A stretch of 51,414 nt of DNA from Gymnopilus junonius (lineage: Eukaryota; Basidiomycota; Agaricomycetes; Agaricales; Galerinaceae). A program made the position numbers and the translations under genes. Below the pieces are notes generated by a model. The model searched no databases and had not been told where the DNA came from. It saw nothing but the letters and a program-made list of their open reading frames with translations. This document shows, piece after piece, positions 22,401 through 33,542 of the stretch. Each line of letters starts with the position of its first letter. Positions within the stretch are counted from its first letter, which is position 1. Location of the stretch: NCBI GenBank assembly GCA_015501075.1, contig JADNYJ010000248.1, positions 1 to 51,414 of the forward strand, in the 5' to 3' direction.

Positions 22401-24129
22401 CGGCTACCAGATGCCACTGCCACAACGTGAAATGGGACAAAACAGTAAATAAATTTTTTGTTCAAAGTTGCAACCTTTTTCTATCGTTCGAGATACGTCC
22501 AGTCATTTGGATCATGTTCCATGGTTCCCCGCTACAGAAGCAAGGAGCGGCTCCGTTGAATTTAGTGCAATTAAATGTATCATATTGCCTTCAAAGTAAC
22601 GTGGGATAGGCAGAACGCAATTAGATGGGAATTTCGGGTCTGGAATTACATTATTCGGGAAAGCACTGCTACTCCTGCCTCGCCTCGCCACTTCTAAGAA
22701 CGATGAAGAGTTCGTGAGCCCTCTGAGCCTTGGCGCACCGCAATCGCAGATCGCTGGTGTGGATCCGAGCATGGGTTGAATCTGCATGCGGTCAAAAAGG
22801 CGTCGTGATAGCTGTGCTTGAGCTGGCTAACCAAGCCCACGGCGAGTACGGACGATATCGTCCAGGATGGAGGTTGACGTTGATAGCTGATCGGACGGAG
22901 AGAACGGAAGGAAAAGAATGAGCACTTTTCGAAACTGACACCGAAACGAGCAAAAGAAGTGAAATATAAAAGTGGCTTGATCAGAACGTGCTTAACAAAC
23001 GACTCCAGTAAAGTAGTACATGTCGTTCTGGTAGAACATTATGATCAAACCATGGAAATCACCAGCATCGTCATCGAATTATAAACTCAAAAACAAGCAT
23101 CCAGTGAGAAATTAGGACATAGGGGATGGATAGGAGGTGAAAGATCGCAAGAGGCAAGGTGTGGACGGCGCATTAGAACGGCCGAGTCACAATGAGGACT
23201 GTTCAGTCTGAGGTCAATCCATATATCAGCGGTACGCAAACTTACAGACATAATGACGTAGAACGCTCACGTGCCGAGTGATTCGCCGTTATACGCCCAT
23301 CCTTCCAAAGAACTTGACATGACTCCAGCCTCAGAACCTTGCTAGCTAAGCCTGTGTCGACGTCGCATCAGATGATGAATTCAAGGGTTTGCCAAGAGTA
23401 CTTACCAATAAAGACCGAACCAGAATGAATTTGAGGGCATCGAGTATCGCCGCGTTGGCTTGCACTAGTGCGACGAAGAAGGGGGCCACTAGGAATCGGA
23501 AGACCCGGAGTCAAGTGAGTGATGCCAGTATTTGGCGACACAATGATGACCAAACAGTCGGCTCAACTACGCCGGACCTTTGCCGTACCTCTTGTCCACT
23601 CGTCGTCCTCCATCTCATTCATGCACCTTTATATCCCTCGCAAATCAAGTACAAGGCTTAAGCGGAGAGGTCGGAAAATGGGCCGCATCTGGTTGGTCAT
23701 ACTCCCTCAGACCCAGCCACTACGACATCATCGGCTCCCTAACGTCCCTATTGGCCGGTACACTTTATGTCAACTTTATGTCCATCGCGCACCTGTTTCA
23801 ATTATCCACCTTCAGGCATTCGGCGGTATCACAGTCTGGCAGCAAAGTCTCTTCCTCTTGCAGAATTATACTATTCTTGGACCTGCTCTGTCCTCCCTCA
23901 TCAATTACGGCTGACTACCTGTCGCGCAACAAATCCAACTTGCTAGGTTGAACTTGCGCAAATATCCCTCGAGTGTGGCCTAGGCTTGTTCTCTTTATAG
24001 GTCAGGCTTTTAGTTGAAGTCAGAGAGCGCAGACGTAATGTTCAAATTTTCAAGAAACATTCTAGGATGTCCTGATACCGCAAAAAGCTCCTCTTGAAGC
24101 TCGAAGGCTGAAGTTCACTCTGGAGATGT
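22401..24129. other. Spacer between the two duplication units; no gene recognised
   Basis: Overlapping plus-strand frames at 23519-23951 are the best open stretches, one of which reads GKWAASGWSYSLRPSHYDII, but they need splicing I cannot justify and match no family I know. No transposon ends were identified. Confidence 0.35.
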
Positions 24130-25170
24130 TATCATCTGGATTCACGGCATCGGGATGCTGAGCTGCTAGCTGACTTAGCAATTTGAGCCCCAAAGATGTA
24201 TTTATCCGAGGAATCCGTTTCGCATCGGAGCTATTGTATGCGAATTGACCAGCCATCCATAAGGACTTTCGAGTTTGACATCCCGTGTGCTTCTCAATTC
24301 AAACCAAACGTCCGTATTTCAAGGATTTCTCGTATATCCAAACGTTCTTTTATTTTTCCAACATGCAGTGTTCTTCTTTGTTGGATGAAAGCAACGTACT
24401 ATCCCCATACCAGCTTTTCACTGTCATCGTTATTGCCAACAGGGAAGACATCCCGTCTAAATTTAGCATCGGACACCGATAGCTCATGCGGATTGTCCTT
24501 CAGATAGCTTGTGGCTTAACTGGTTCGTTGGTTCCTTTACAAAGCATGCTCATGACGTATATGCGTCTGTCTTTCTAGAGTTTCAACGCTCATGGAGTAG
24601 GTTTTGTAAAGTTTCTGCGCCCATCTAGTAAGTACGTAAAAACTATGATTATGAATCTACTGATTGGTATCTTTTGCGGGAATTATGATGCGCGACTGAT
24701 AAAATTGCACAGGATATGGATTCCACTAATTGTGCTGATTCATGCCCTGTTTTTATCTCGGAAATCTGTCACGACCACCAGGTATATATTTGACTCTTCA
24801 GGACAGAAAGAAGCCTTGAATTGGATGGTTTCTAATATACTCAATGTTGGTCTCGACTTGCCTTGTGGAAGGGACTGACTGATTTTTCAGATTCAAACAT
24901 CTGGCTTCCTTCTCCCAATCCGTACGCGTTGAACGCGACCTAACTCACGCGCTGTTAAAGGATCACGCACACTCTCAGTCAGCAAACGTGACTCGCTGAC
25001 TGAAGATGCTGCCACAAGATCATAACGCCACCATTTCGCTTTGTCCAACTACTGTATTGACGCCCAAATACGTTGACAAGTTAAATCCGGCTACAATCCC
25101 GATATTCGCGACTTGTGATCTAAATCGAGCATGCCTTCGAATCTAATTCCCGCCTGCTCCAAATGATGCT

Positions 25171-25176
25171 TATAAG
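25171..25176 (+). promoter_or_regulatory. Candidate TATA element of propeller copy B
   Basis: TATAAG, 95 bp upstream of the ATG at 25266. Copy A has a TTAAAAAG at a similar distance. Confidence 0.3.
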
Positions 25177-25265
25177 CTCCCTTGCTTTTACATTTATTAG
25201 GTGGCTCTCGTAGAGAGGTTAAATACGAAGGATACCAACTCATCCTCTGATACCCTTTACTTGCG

Positions 25266-26966
25266 ATGCACATTTCCACAAAATCCGTGTTGATCGCCGC
25301 CCTGGCTCTTGCCACGACTGTGTCCACGTCCTTGGCACCAAGAAATAGTATAGCCGGGGCTGTTTATTGTCAGCGTAATTTTACACATTCTTGGACCATT
25401 TTAACAACCGTCTCCTTGCCATGTTTTAGTTTTAACTAACGACCCCTCCGGGAATAAAGTTGTTTCTGTTAGTATCTCTGCTGATGGGCTTGTGGTCAGT
25501 CAACATTCTTGTTCTACAATTTTACTACTGAAATCAGTTGGCAGGGTCCAACCGTTCACGCCTCCAGCACTGAAGGACGTGGACTTCGCGGAATGACTGA
25601 CCCCCCTAATAGTGCAGATGCGCTGTTTTCGCAAGGCTCGGTTGCAGTGAATTCGAATGCAAGGTTGTTGGCCGCAGTGAACGTAAGTTATAACATATTC
25701 CAAATATCTGTGCATCACCAGCTGAGGTATAATCTTTCAGGCTGGGTCAAATACTGTCTCCTTGTTCAGCATTAACCCTGATGATCCAACTCGATTGACC
25801 CTACTCGGCAGGCCTGTACCATCAGGAGGAGATTTTCCGCAGTCGGTGGCAATCAATTCTAGAGGTACAGACGTCTGCGTTTTGAACGGAGGAAAAGTCA
25901 ATGGTGTCAAGTAAGTCTAATTATGAAATCATGAATTGACTTTTTCTTACACTAAGTCCGGTAATTAGCTGTTACGCCACTCACCCAATATTTGGCCTTC
26001 TTCCAAGAGCCAATTCAATTCGTCTGCTCAACAGAAACCAGACCAACCCTCCAAGTGGTCCGCTAGGGTCGCTTAGCTCAATTATCTTCAGCCCCGATGA
26101 CTCAAGACTACTCGCTGCTGTGAAGGGCACTCCTACAGCGCCTGGTATGTAGGATGATCCTATACAGCTATTCCTTTTTCCTGATGTTCAAGCCTGTTGG
26201 CTAAGGATTTATTGCGACTTGGGCTGTTGGTTTTGACGGCTTACTCTCTTCTCAATACGGCAAATCAACCCCAGCACCAGGCGGCGGTGTGCCTTTCTCC
26301 CTCACACCAATCCCTGGCACCAATGCATATATCGCCACCGACGCTGCCCTTGGGTTTGATATCTTTAATTTTGCCAGTAGTAACAACAGGAATAGCACAC
26401 TGGAGGCCGCGTCATCCACTGTCACGGCCATTCCGGGCCAGGGGGCTTTATGCTGGTCGACGTACAGTTCGAAGTCTGGAAATTTTTATCTTATCGACAC
26501 CATGACGGATATTGTTTCGGAGGTTCAAGTCGATGGAAATTTGAACGGTAGTCTCGTCAAGGTAACTTACCCAGCTTCATAGATAAACATTGATTGATTG
26601 TTCAATCCACTGTGTAGCAATATCAGCTGGCGGCTGGCTCTGCAATTCTCGACGCTGAAGTGGCGACTGTTAATCACAATGAGTTTGTTTTTTATTTTAT
26701 TTTGTTACTATTTCCACGTTTATTAACGTTTTGATGTGGAAGCTTCCTTTATGTGCTAAGCGCTATAGCAGCCTCAATCGACGTCCTCTCTGTCAGCACT
26801 CCTGGGAAGGCCAAGTCCGTTCAGACCTTTCCCTTTACGTCTGCGGCCAAACAAGCCGGTGCTACTTTTAGTAAGTACACAGCCTCTTGGTTCAGTGTTT
26901 CCTGACCAATTGTCCCCCACAGCCAATATCAACTTGCAGGGACTGGCGACATACATAAAAAACTAA
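25266..26966 (+). CDS. Secreted lactonase-like beta-propeller protein, copy B
   Basis: Nine exons: 25266-25368, 25430-25494, 25545-25682, 25741-25910, 25969-26144, 26206-26561, 26618-26682, 26743-26870 and 26923-26966; 414 residues. All eight introns are at the same positions as in copy A (15852-17548). Exons 2 and 4-9 have exactly the same lengths; exon 1 is 9 nt shorter and exon 3 is 9 nt longer. It starts MHISTKSVLIAALALATTVS, a signal peptide, then AGAVYFLTNDPSGNKVVS. Blade repeats include ARLLAAVNAGSNTVSLFSI, GTDVCVLNGGKVNGVNCYA, LLAAVKGTPTAPGFIATW, FSLTPIPGTNAYIATDAALG and CWSTYSSKSGNFYLIDT. The role is unproven, as for copy A. No stop or frameshift was found. Because both copies keep an open frame while diverging in sequence, both are probably under selection. 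The donor of intron 1 (TATT/GTCAGC) is weaker than in copy A. A MITE lies 35 bp downstream of its stop and may supply 3' sequences. Confidence 0.82.
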
Positions 26967-27000
26967 GTAGAATACAACCATTAACCCCTGTTTTTTTGTA

Positions 27001-27474
27001 AGAGTCAGTTCGGTATCCAGAATACCAGCGTATTCTGATTATTGATGGCATTCGTATTATTCCCACCATCCAAGCTTCACATGGACACATAAACCTGTTA
27101 ACTGCGATCCGCTTGTCGCCTGTCGGTGTTGAAGCTCATCGTTGCTGGCAGTGAGCAGCAGCGCGCTTTGAGTTCTAGCAGTCTGAAGGGCGCACTCTTT
27201 ATATTTATGAATGCGATGAATAATTTGTTGACTTTACAAAGTTTTCTTCCTTCGTAGTGCCCACGGAGAGGAGGAATGTAGTCTGTTGAACTTGTCATGA
27301 GGAGGCGGGAAGCGTCGAGGTAGACCCTTTGCTCGTTTTGAGTCGGTATCTGAAGAATTTAGCCGAAGACTCCCAGGCCTGAGATTGCGCCTTACTGTTT
27401 TAGTGACCATGGGAATAATATGAATGCCATCAATAATCAGAATATGCTGGTATTCTGGATACCGAACTGACTCT
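27001..27474. mobile_element. MITE with long, near-perfect terminal inverted repeats, 474 bp
   Basis: The left arm 27001-27065 starts AGAGTCAGTTCGGTATCCAG and is matched by the reverse complement of 27410-27474 with 2 differences in 65. Both differences are CG in the left arm against CA in the inverted copy. No coding capacity is visible between the arms. Flanks are GTA at the left and ATT at the right, so a target duplication is not clear. It lies between the two genes of copy B and was not seen in copy A, so it likely inserted after the duplication. Confidence 0.8.
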
Positions 27475-27958
27475 ATTCCATTCAAGTGCCATACGTATCG
27501 TAATTGAGACCCTTTGTTTTTTTTGTGGCAAAATCACACTGCTCTTCTGGTTGGTACTAGGAGAGTGATTCCCGTTGCCAAGCCATAGTACACTTCTTTA
27601 GCTTCTCGAGACCTTTTGCACCTCAAATAGGGCTAATTGGATCATCTCTTCTTCCAGCCATCTTTCGCTCAACTTCATTAAATCCGCTCATAATTCTATC
27701 TGTGTACAGTCTTTTTCACTCTCTCCGATGCCTTTCCTGGTCCGAAAAGTTGTATTCAGGGTTCAATCTACAATTTCCTCAGTGCTCACTGCCGAAATTT
27801 GAATTAGAAACTTGTGTGTGGTCATTCCTATTTTCGGGCAGGTCGACATTGAGTGAGCTTGTTGAAACCTTTATTTCTGTATCTGTATCGCTGATATTTG
27901 ATTATCTTACAGTGTGATTAATATACAACAATCATAAATAGTCAAACGTGTTTCGACA

Positions 27959-29424
27959 CTACGCATCACGAGGTGCGCGAGCTTCCTCCGCCTTTTTGCT
28001 CTACGATTCATTTACTTAGTTATTCCGTTCCAGATAGCAGATGAAGAAATTTACTCACCCCTGGGTTCCAGTCATCCAGTGGGTAAGTATACTGCTCCTG
28101 TGTAACAACAACCCGTCCAAGAGCACCGAAACCAGGCGGTGGGTTGGCAGTACGTGTCCCATCACTATCGGACATGTACTCTGACGAGTGTTCGCCTCCG
28201 ACGATCTTTGTGCGGTTGTTGAATACCACCATCATGGTTGTCGAGTACATTTTCCCTAGGATACCAGACGTGGTTTGGAAGTAGTTCGGCTTGCCAGGAA
28301 GGAGCGACAGGATGAGGTTAATGATGGCGATTGTAGCTGCGTCACGGTGTTGCGTATTAAATTATTGATATAAATGTACATGGAATGTTGACTTGCCTGT
28401 TAAAGTCCCGGTCTCAATGATCAGGCGTATTAGTTTCTGAACGATCCGTCGAGTTTGTTTCCACGATGTCTTCTTCTTTGATAGCTGATGGAGGATAGTT
28501 CGAGTGTGTACCAGGGAAATTTTAAACATAGCAACGACTTACATAGTAGGTCATGCCTGCTGCGATAATCACATCGCATAAAGCACTACCACCATTCCAA
28601 AGCTACACGCAAGATTATTTTGAGGATATGTAATATTGAGATAGTCACTTACCCCGGTTGCTATGTATACCCTTGTGCCCAAGAAATCGGTGAACACTCG
28701 GGACTGATGAGCTATGATTCCAGTTGCGATCCCTCCTGCAGTTGAACGAAAGACAACTAGGATCCAGTTCATAACGGTTGAAAGACAGAAAATGGAAGAC
28801 AGCTCACCAAAACGATGATACTAGGTACGATATAAGACTGTGCCAAAATTTGTATGCGATATGCATAGAAAACCTGCACTACAGAGGCGACTACAGTGAA
28901 GGTCAAATCAGAATGCCGTGTTTTTTCGAGGGTCAACATAGACGTACTAGCGGAGCTCAGGATGGGGACCGAAAACCACAGATTTCCTTCTTCGTTGATC
29001 GCGTTAAGATTCCCAAAACCAGCCGCGAAGGAGAAGAAAGCAGTTTGTGTGAGGAGGACGGTTTGTATGAGTTCGGCGGCGTAGAGTCCGTACACTAACA
29101 TTTGCGTCCATCGTGGATCGTTTGGGAAAGCGAGAAAATACAAATCTGAAAAGCACTCAACGTGGTCAGGGAGAGGGTACTTGTCGTACGATACAGGTGA
29201 CTCACAGACTTGGGTGGAGAGCGACCCAAATAGACCCCAATGAAGTAAATATCCTACGAGCTATCCAAGCTTCTTGATTGGTGACGAACTTGTATTCGAT
29301 CCTTTAGGCTCACCAGCGGGCCAACACTGCGAAGAGACGTTTGGGATCAGACAATTCTTCGGTACATGAATGAGACGACTTACGTTCTTGCGACATCTGG
29401 AGGGATAGGTGGTACCGGATCCAT
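27959..29424 (-). pseudogene. DUF6534-type multi-pass membrane protein, copy B, with a 1-nt frameshift
   Basis: The same nine-exon structure as copy A: 29424-29384, 29326-29314, 29260-29206, 29145-28808, 28756-28653, 28602-28543, 28484-28397, 28336-28059 and 28000-27959. Exon 5 is 104 nt instead of 105: copy A has TGCAAGTTGAAC on the plus strand where this copy has TGCAGTTGAAC, at 28740-28741. The frame after it runs into a stop, and I found no alternative splice that would restore it without deleting a membrane segment. Everything else is intact: MDPVPPIPPDVARTVGPL start, helices such as VYGLYAAELIQTVLLTQTAF, LCDVIIAAGMTYY, and the C-terminal SKKAEEARAPRDA exon. Exon 8 is one codon longer than in copy A. 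The GC-AG intron (donor GCAAGT at 28396) is kept. The loss is either recent or a sequencing error. Confidence 0.65.
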
Positions 29425-29510
29425 TGATAGAACGTTGGGGGAGTAGAAGACTCGGACAGAGCTTCGTGATGATGTGACTGACTTTTTAATTGGAAGACAT
29501 TAGAGTTCAT

Positions 29511-32500
29511 GGTCGCTCCTCGTCCATCAAGTCGGTCGCCGGAATGGTGCGGCCGTTCTTTTTTTATCGTATCATTATATCTTCAAGTAGACAATCAGGC
29601 TTCTTGAAATTCTCAGGATCGTTCTCCACGACGCAAAAGGACGGCCTTGATACCCTTATCCTTCCCACTCCGTGCACTGATCATGCTTATATTTGTGGCC
29701 ATGGGGTTTCATCCAATGACAGGCTCACCTTATCCTGTTTGACAATGGGCTAGTACTGTTATAAGTGGCCAGCTCTGTTAATGTTGGTGCTTCTAATGTT
29801 TGGGTTACTGATTGAGGTGTGGTGGTGGTATTTCGTGTTTTTATTGGGTGCTCGGTTCTTTGTGGTTTTTTATTTTGTATTTTTTTATATTTTTCTCTTT
29901 GTAAAAGGTTACGTTATGTAGGATTATTTAGGAAACAATGTTTGTCTCTGCGAGCAGCGCATTCTTGTTGAGTGGAGGTAGGTGGTTTGGTGTTGAATCC
30001 AGATGCTGTGTCAAGCATGTCGCAATAAACGGAGCGGACATGTTATATTTATTTTTTTTTTATTTTCTGTTTTCTTTATTTGTTTATCTTTTTTTTTATA
30101 TGCTTACATGTTTTGTTTATTTAGATCGAGATTATTCAGTCTGGTGATTGAGGTCAGTGTGTGCTAAGTTTGTTATAACCAAGTCATGGTGGATCCCGTG
30201 CACTCCGGACACCGTGGCTTTCAACATTCCAGGGTCATCGGAAACAAATGCTGTAGCCTCTCATCTCAGGAACTGGTCATTTATCTCCTGCGTCCTCGTC
30301 GACATCGACGTTGTTCTACCTTACGCGTTTGCTCAATGTCGGAGGCGTTACTGAAGTAGGGGTAGGATAAGTCAGTTCCTGCAACACCCCTGGGCCTCAA
30401 GCGAGGCGTCGATGCTCGACGATCGTGGTCAAGGTGCGCAATGAGTATCATCGGAAGCGAATTGTGTTAATGGAAGACAGGATGTAATTCCTTAAACGAG
30501 CTTCGGAAGGGTAGACGCATGAAGCCTAGATACGGCCAAGGTGTTGGATACATCTATTCTGGATGGATGCCGGACGTCAAAGCCTGGCTAAGTATACATG
30601 ATCGCTTTATCATCTTCTGGCGTCTTCACAGAGACGTTTGGGTGACAGGAAAGATTTCGTGAGCGAGAAAAGAAACAGGTTATATATGGATACTGTTACA
30701 AATACGACCCCGGCGGCGATGGTTGAAATGAAACAGAAACAAAAAAAAGATTCCATCTGGTAAGTAACGTTTTTTCTCAAACTGCACCTGTTTACCATCA
30801 TCCAGTGGAGCGCATTTGACAAGCTCCTCCTGCTGAACGCAGGCAGTTGGATTACTTCCAAAATTAGATATCCTCAAACGACAGACGTTGGCACTTTGTC
30901 ACTGGGAAAGTTAATGTATATGGATACTCCACTATCTCACCCAGTCTGGTCGGTGGGATATCCCTTATTTACTTGGCCTTTTGATTTGGATTTGCAGACG
31001 TGGGATTGGTCGCGAGCTTGTGTCAGTCAGGTGCTCAGGTTCTAGCACTACGCAAATGTACGGCATGCGTGGCGTTTTTGACTCCGTTCAGAACGTAGTG
31101 GCAGTGGACATTGACAAGTGGACGTCGACGTTGACAGTATAGGTATGTGGCTTTAGCTTTGAATGACCTAGTTGATATTCAGAAACGCAGTCCTAGACGC
31201 GCTATCCTCAGTCACCAGTAACGGTCCATGTGGAGGGCGATTGATAAAGACGCACGATGTAAGTCCAAAGCTATGGCTTGCTGACATATCCGAGCATATA
31301 ATTATCTCTTCGTAGTCATTCGTGGAAATAAAAAGCAGCTTGGGAGTGATGCTGATAGGATTTAAACAAGACGCTGGTGCCAAGTGATCCATATTTGAAA
31401 AATCATTGCGATCACCATGTTCGAAGAGCAACGCATGGGCGGAATCTAATATTAGAGCAGGAAGGTGCGCTGGCCATTTGACTTGTTGTAACCTTGTACT
31501 TAAGAAGATAAAATCAGAAAATCAGATAAAAGAAGGTCATTTCATGGGAAGGGATAAGGAATGGCAGTGCATGGCCGGACGGCGACCTTGCGTTTTCACT
31601 GCCAGAGTGGTGTCTACAAGGAATTGAACTCCTTTAACATTTAAATCAGACATCTGATGTACATTGCGTGCAGGTATGGAAGGAAGAGTTCTGTTTCTGT
31701 TCTTTGAAAGATGGAAGGGAAGATTTAAGTGGAGGAGATCTCAGTCCGTTCCATGGTTTTTGTTCGGTGCTCGATGTCGATCAGGTCCGAAGAGAATATG
31801 AGCTGATCCATGATTAGGTGAATAGCTCTGAATACAGCATCTAGGAAGCGCCAGATTGAAGGAAGGTAGGTATGGTATAGCAGGAAGAAGGATGGGATGT
31901 GTAAAGCTTGTTTCTTTTTGAGGTATCGAACAGATCTGCTTGATGAAAACGGATCCCACAAGTAGCTGCAGAAGCCCCGGATCCATAGATAGAAACATGA
32001 ATGTAGCGCTTCTAACTTGTGGGGTTATCAGGGAAAGTGAAGCGCGAAACAAGACGGCGACGTCGGAGTCGAGTGGAGTCAAGGAAACATAATTGACGCC
32101 CACTAAGGTAGACGACTTTCATATTCGAGAGACGTCACGTGCCGTTACTTTCTGTGACTCATCCGTCCGGATTTGGTAAAAATATCGCGGCAGAGCAATG
32201 GCATGTCTCTAAAACATTTCGTAGGAGACTTTACAGTACGTTGGAACCTAGTTTATGTTTTTAAATGTAATCTGCATGTTTGTGCAAAATTGTGTGGTGG
32301 TAGAGCAAAAATTCATGGAGTTATTTCGATTTAGGAATCACATCGTGTTATCAGTCGGCGGAAGTAGAAAGATAAGTGTCGATTCTCATGTCCTAGAAAT
32401 GTTGACAAGTATCTGATGAAGATACCTTTTTATGCTTATTCTGCTCCCATGAAGTAAGTAAAGCATAAGCCATGCATAGACCTAATAAACTCACCTCTTT

Positions 32501-32888
32501 CTCATGGACAGATGACATAGTAGAATTCTCATCGCCCTTCTTTTTTTTGGCTGGTCCGCCCTCATCCCTCTTTCTTCTATTTTGTGCACTTGCTACGGCA
32601 GCTTTCCATTTGCATCCCATGAGTATATGATGCATAAATGAAGCGGGGACATGCGACGTGACGGTATAGAGCCCAATGACCAGAGCTTAGACTTTTGAAA
32701 TTGCTATTCCGCTTTCGTATTTCACAATTTCTCGAAGATAATTCATGATTTACGTGTAGTTAAGCTTTCTTTATAGAAACTAGGTCCTTACTTGGATGCA
32801 GGGCTGCTCTGAAATGTTTAAATACGCTTTTTCTCTTAATTAGTCGTAGAATTTCCTATTTTAGAGACCGTCACATCTTGCACGTGAC
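29511..32888. other. Long gene-poor region
   Basis: To about 30730 it is the tail of duplication copy B, including a very T-rich stretch (29850-30120). From 30730 to 32888 no gene is recognised. The minus frames at 31741-32103 and 32393-32635 have hydrophobic or basic stretches but no family match or splice support. Confidence 0.4.
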
Positions 32889-33120
32889 TAGTGTTGCCGC
32901 GGTTCAGTTCTGAACCTTAGTTCGAACCTGAACCGAAAGGGAACCGGACTCACGTACAGTTCTTGACCGCGAGGTTTTTCTGAACTGGACCCTCCGTCCA
33001 GTCCGACGTTCACGCAATTTTCCACGTGCCCTGAACCCGTTCAGGACAGCCTTGAACGTGTCCGAATGCCGAACCAATTTCCGGCTGCCCTAACGGAGGC
33101 ACCAAGTTCGCACTTCAGCA
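32889..33120 (+). repeat. Left terminal repeat and GAACC-rich subterminal zone of the hAT element
   Basis: Terminal about 19 bp match the right end inverted. The zone that follows holds many GAACC, GAACCG and TGAACG motifs, probably transposase binding sites. Confidence 0.65.
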
Positions 33121-33542
33121 ACTGTTCAGGGTATGCTTTGCCACTTCCTTCTTTAGGTAGCTTTCATTCCAAATCAAGCGGATGATAAGCAAACACTAGG
33201 CAGGTAAATTGCTCGCAAGGTAAAGCAAGATTTTCTTTGACTTTTGAGCCATGCTTACTACTTCTTACAGGTAGATTATGCTCTTTGAAAATTTCGCGTT
33301 CCTCATTGATGACCTGAATCTGTGCATAAAAAGCCAGATGAGCACTTGAAAATACTGTTACCGGCTCTTCCAAAATATGTTTCAGCTTTTTGGATTAGCA
33401 ATTAATATCATCTTCTTTGGGTTGATCACTTCTTTTTCCGTTGAAGGCAAATTGCTGGGAGGACAATATAAAGCATGTACTGAGCCTATGATCTAGTACC
33501 CAAGAATTCATCGAACTCTTACCCAGATATACCTACCATCTA

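Larger units (their letters stand above)
24130..30730. repeat. Segmental duplication, copy B (propeller plus DUF6534 gene pair)
   Basis: Direct repeat of 14650-22200 by gene order, intron positions and flanking landmarks. It differs by a MITE inserted between its two genes and by lacking the SINE-like repeats. Edges are estimated by eye. Confidence 0.8.

Noticed and set aside
23519..23951. Gene between the duplication units
   Set aside because: Overlapping frames look mildly protein-like but none has a plausible start, intron structure or recognisable domain.
28757..28807. Alternative splicing that rescues DUF6534 copy B
   Set aside because: The only other donor giving the right phase (GTATCA, upstream in exon 4) would delete a membrane segment, and other acceptors lead to a stop.
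31741..32103. Minus-strand 120-residue membrane protein
   Set aside because: A hydrophobic stretch is present, but there is no signal, splice context or family match.
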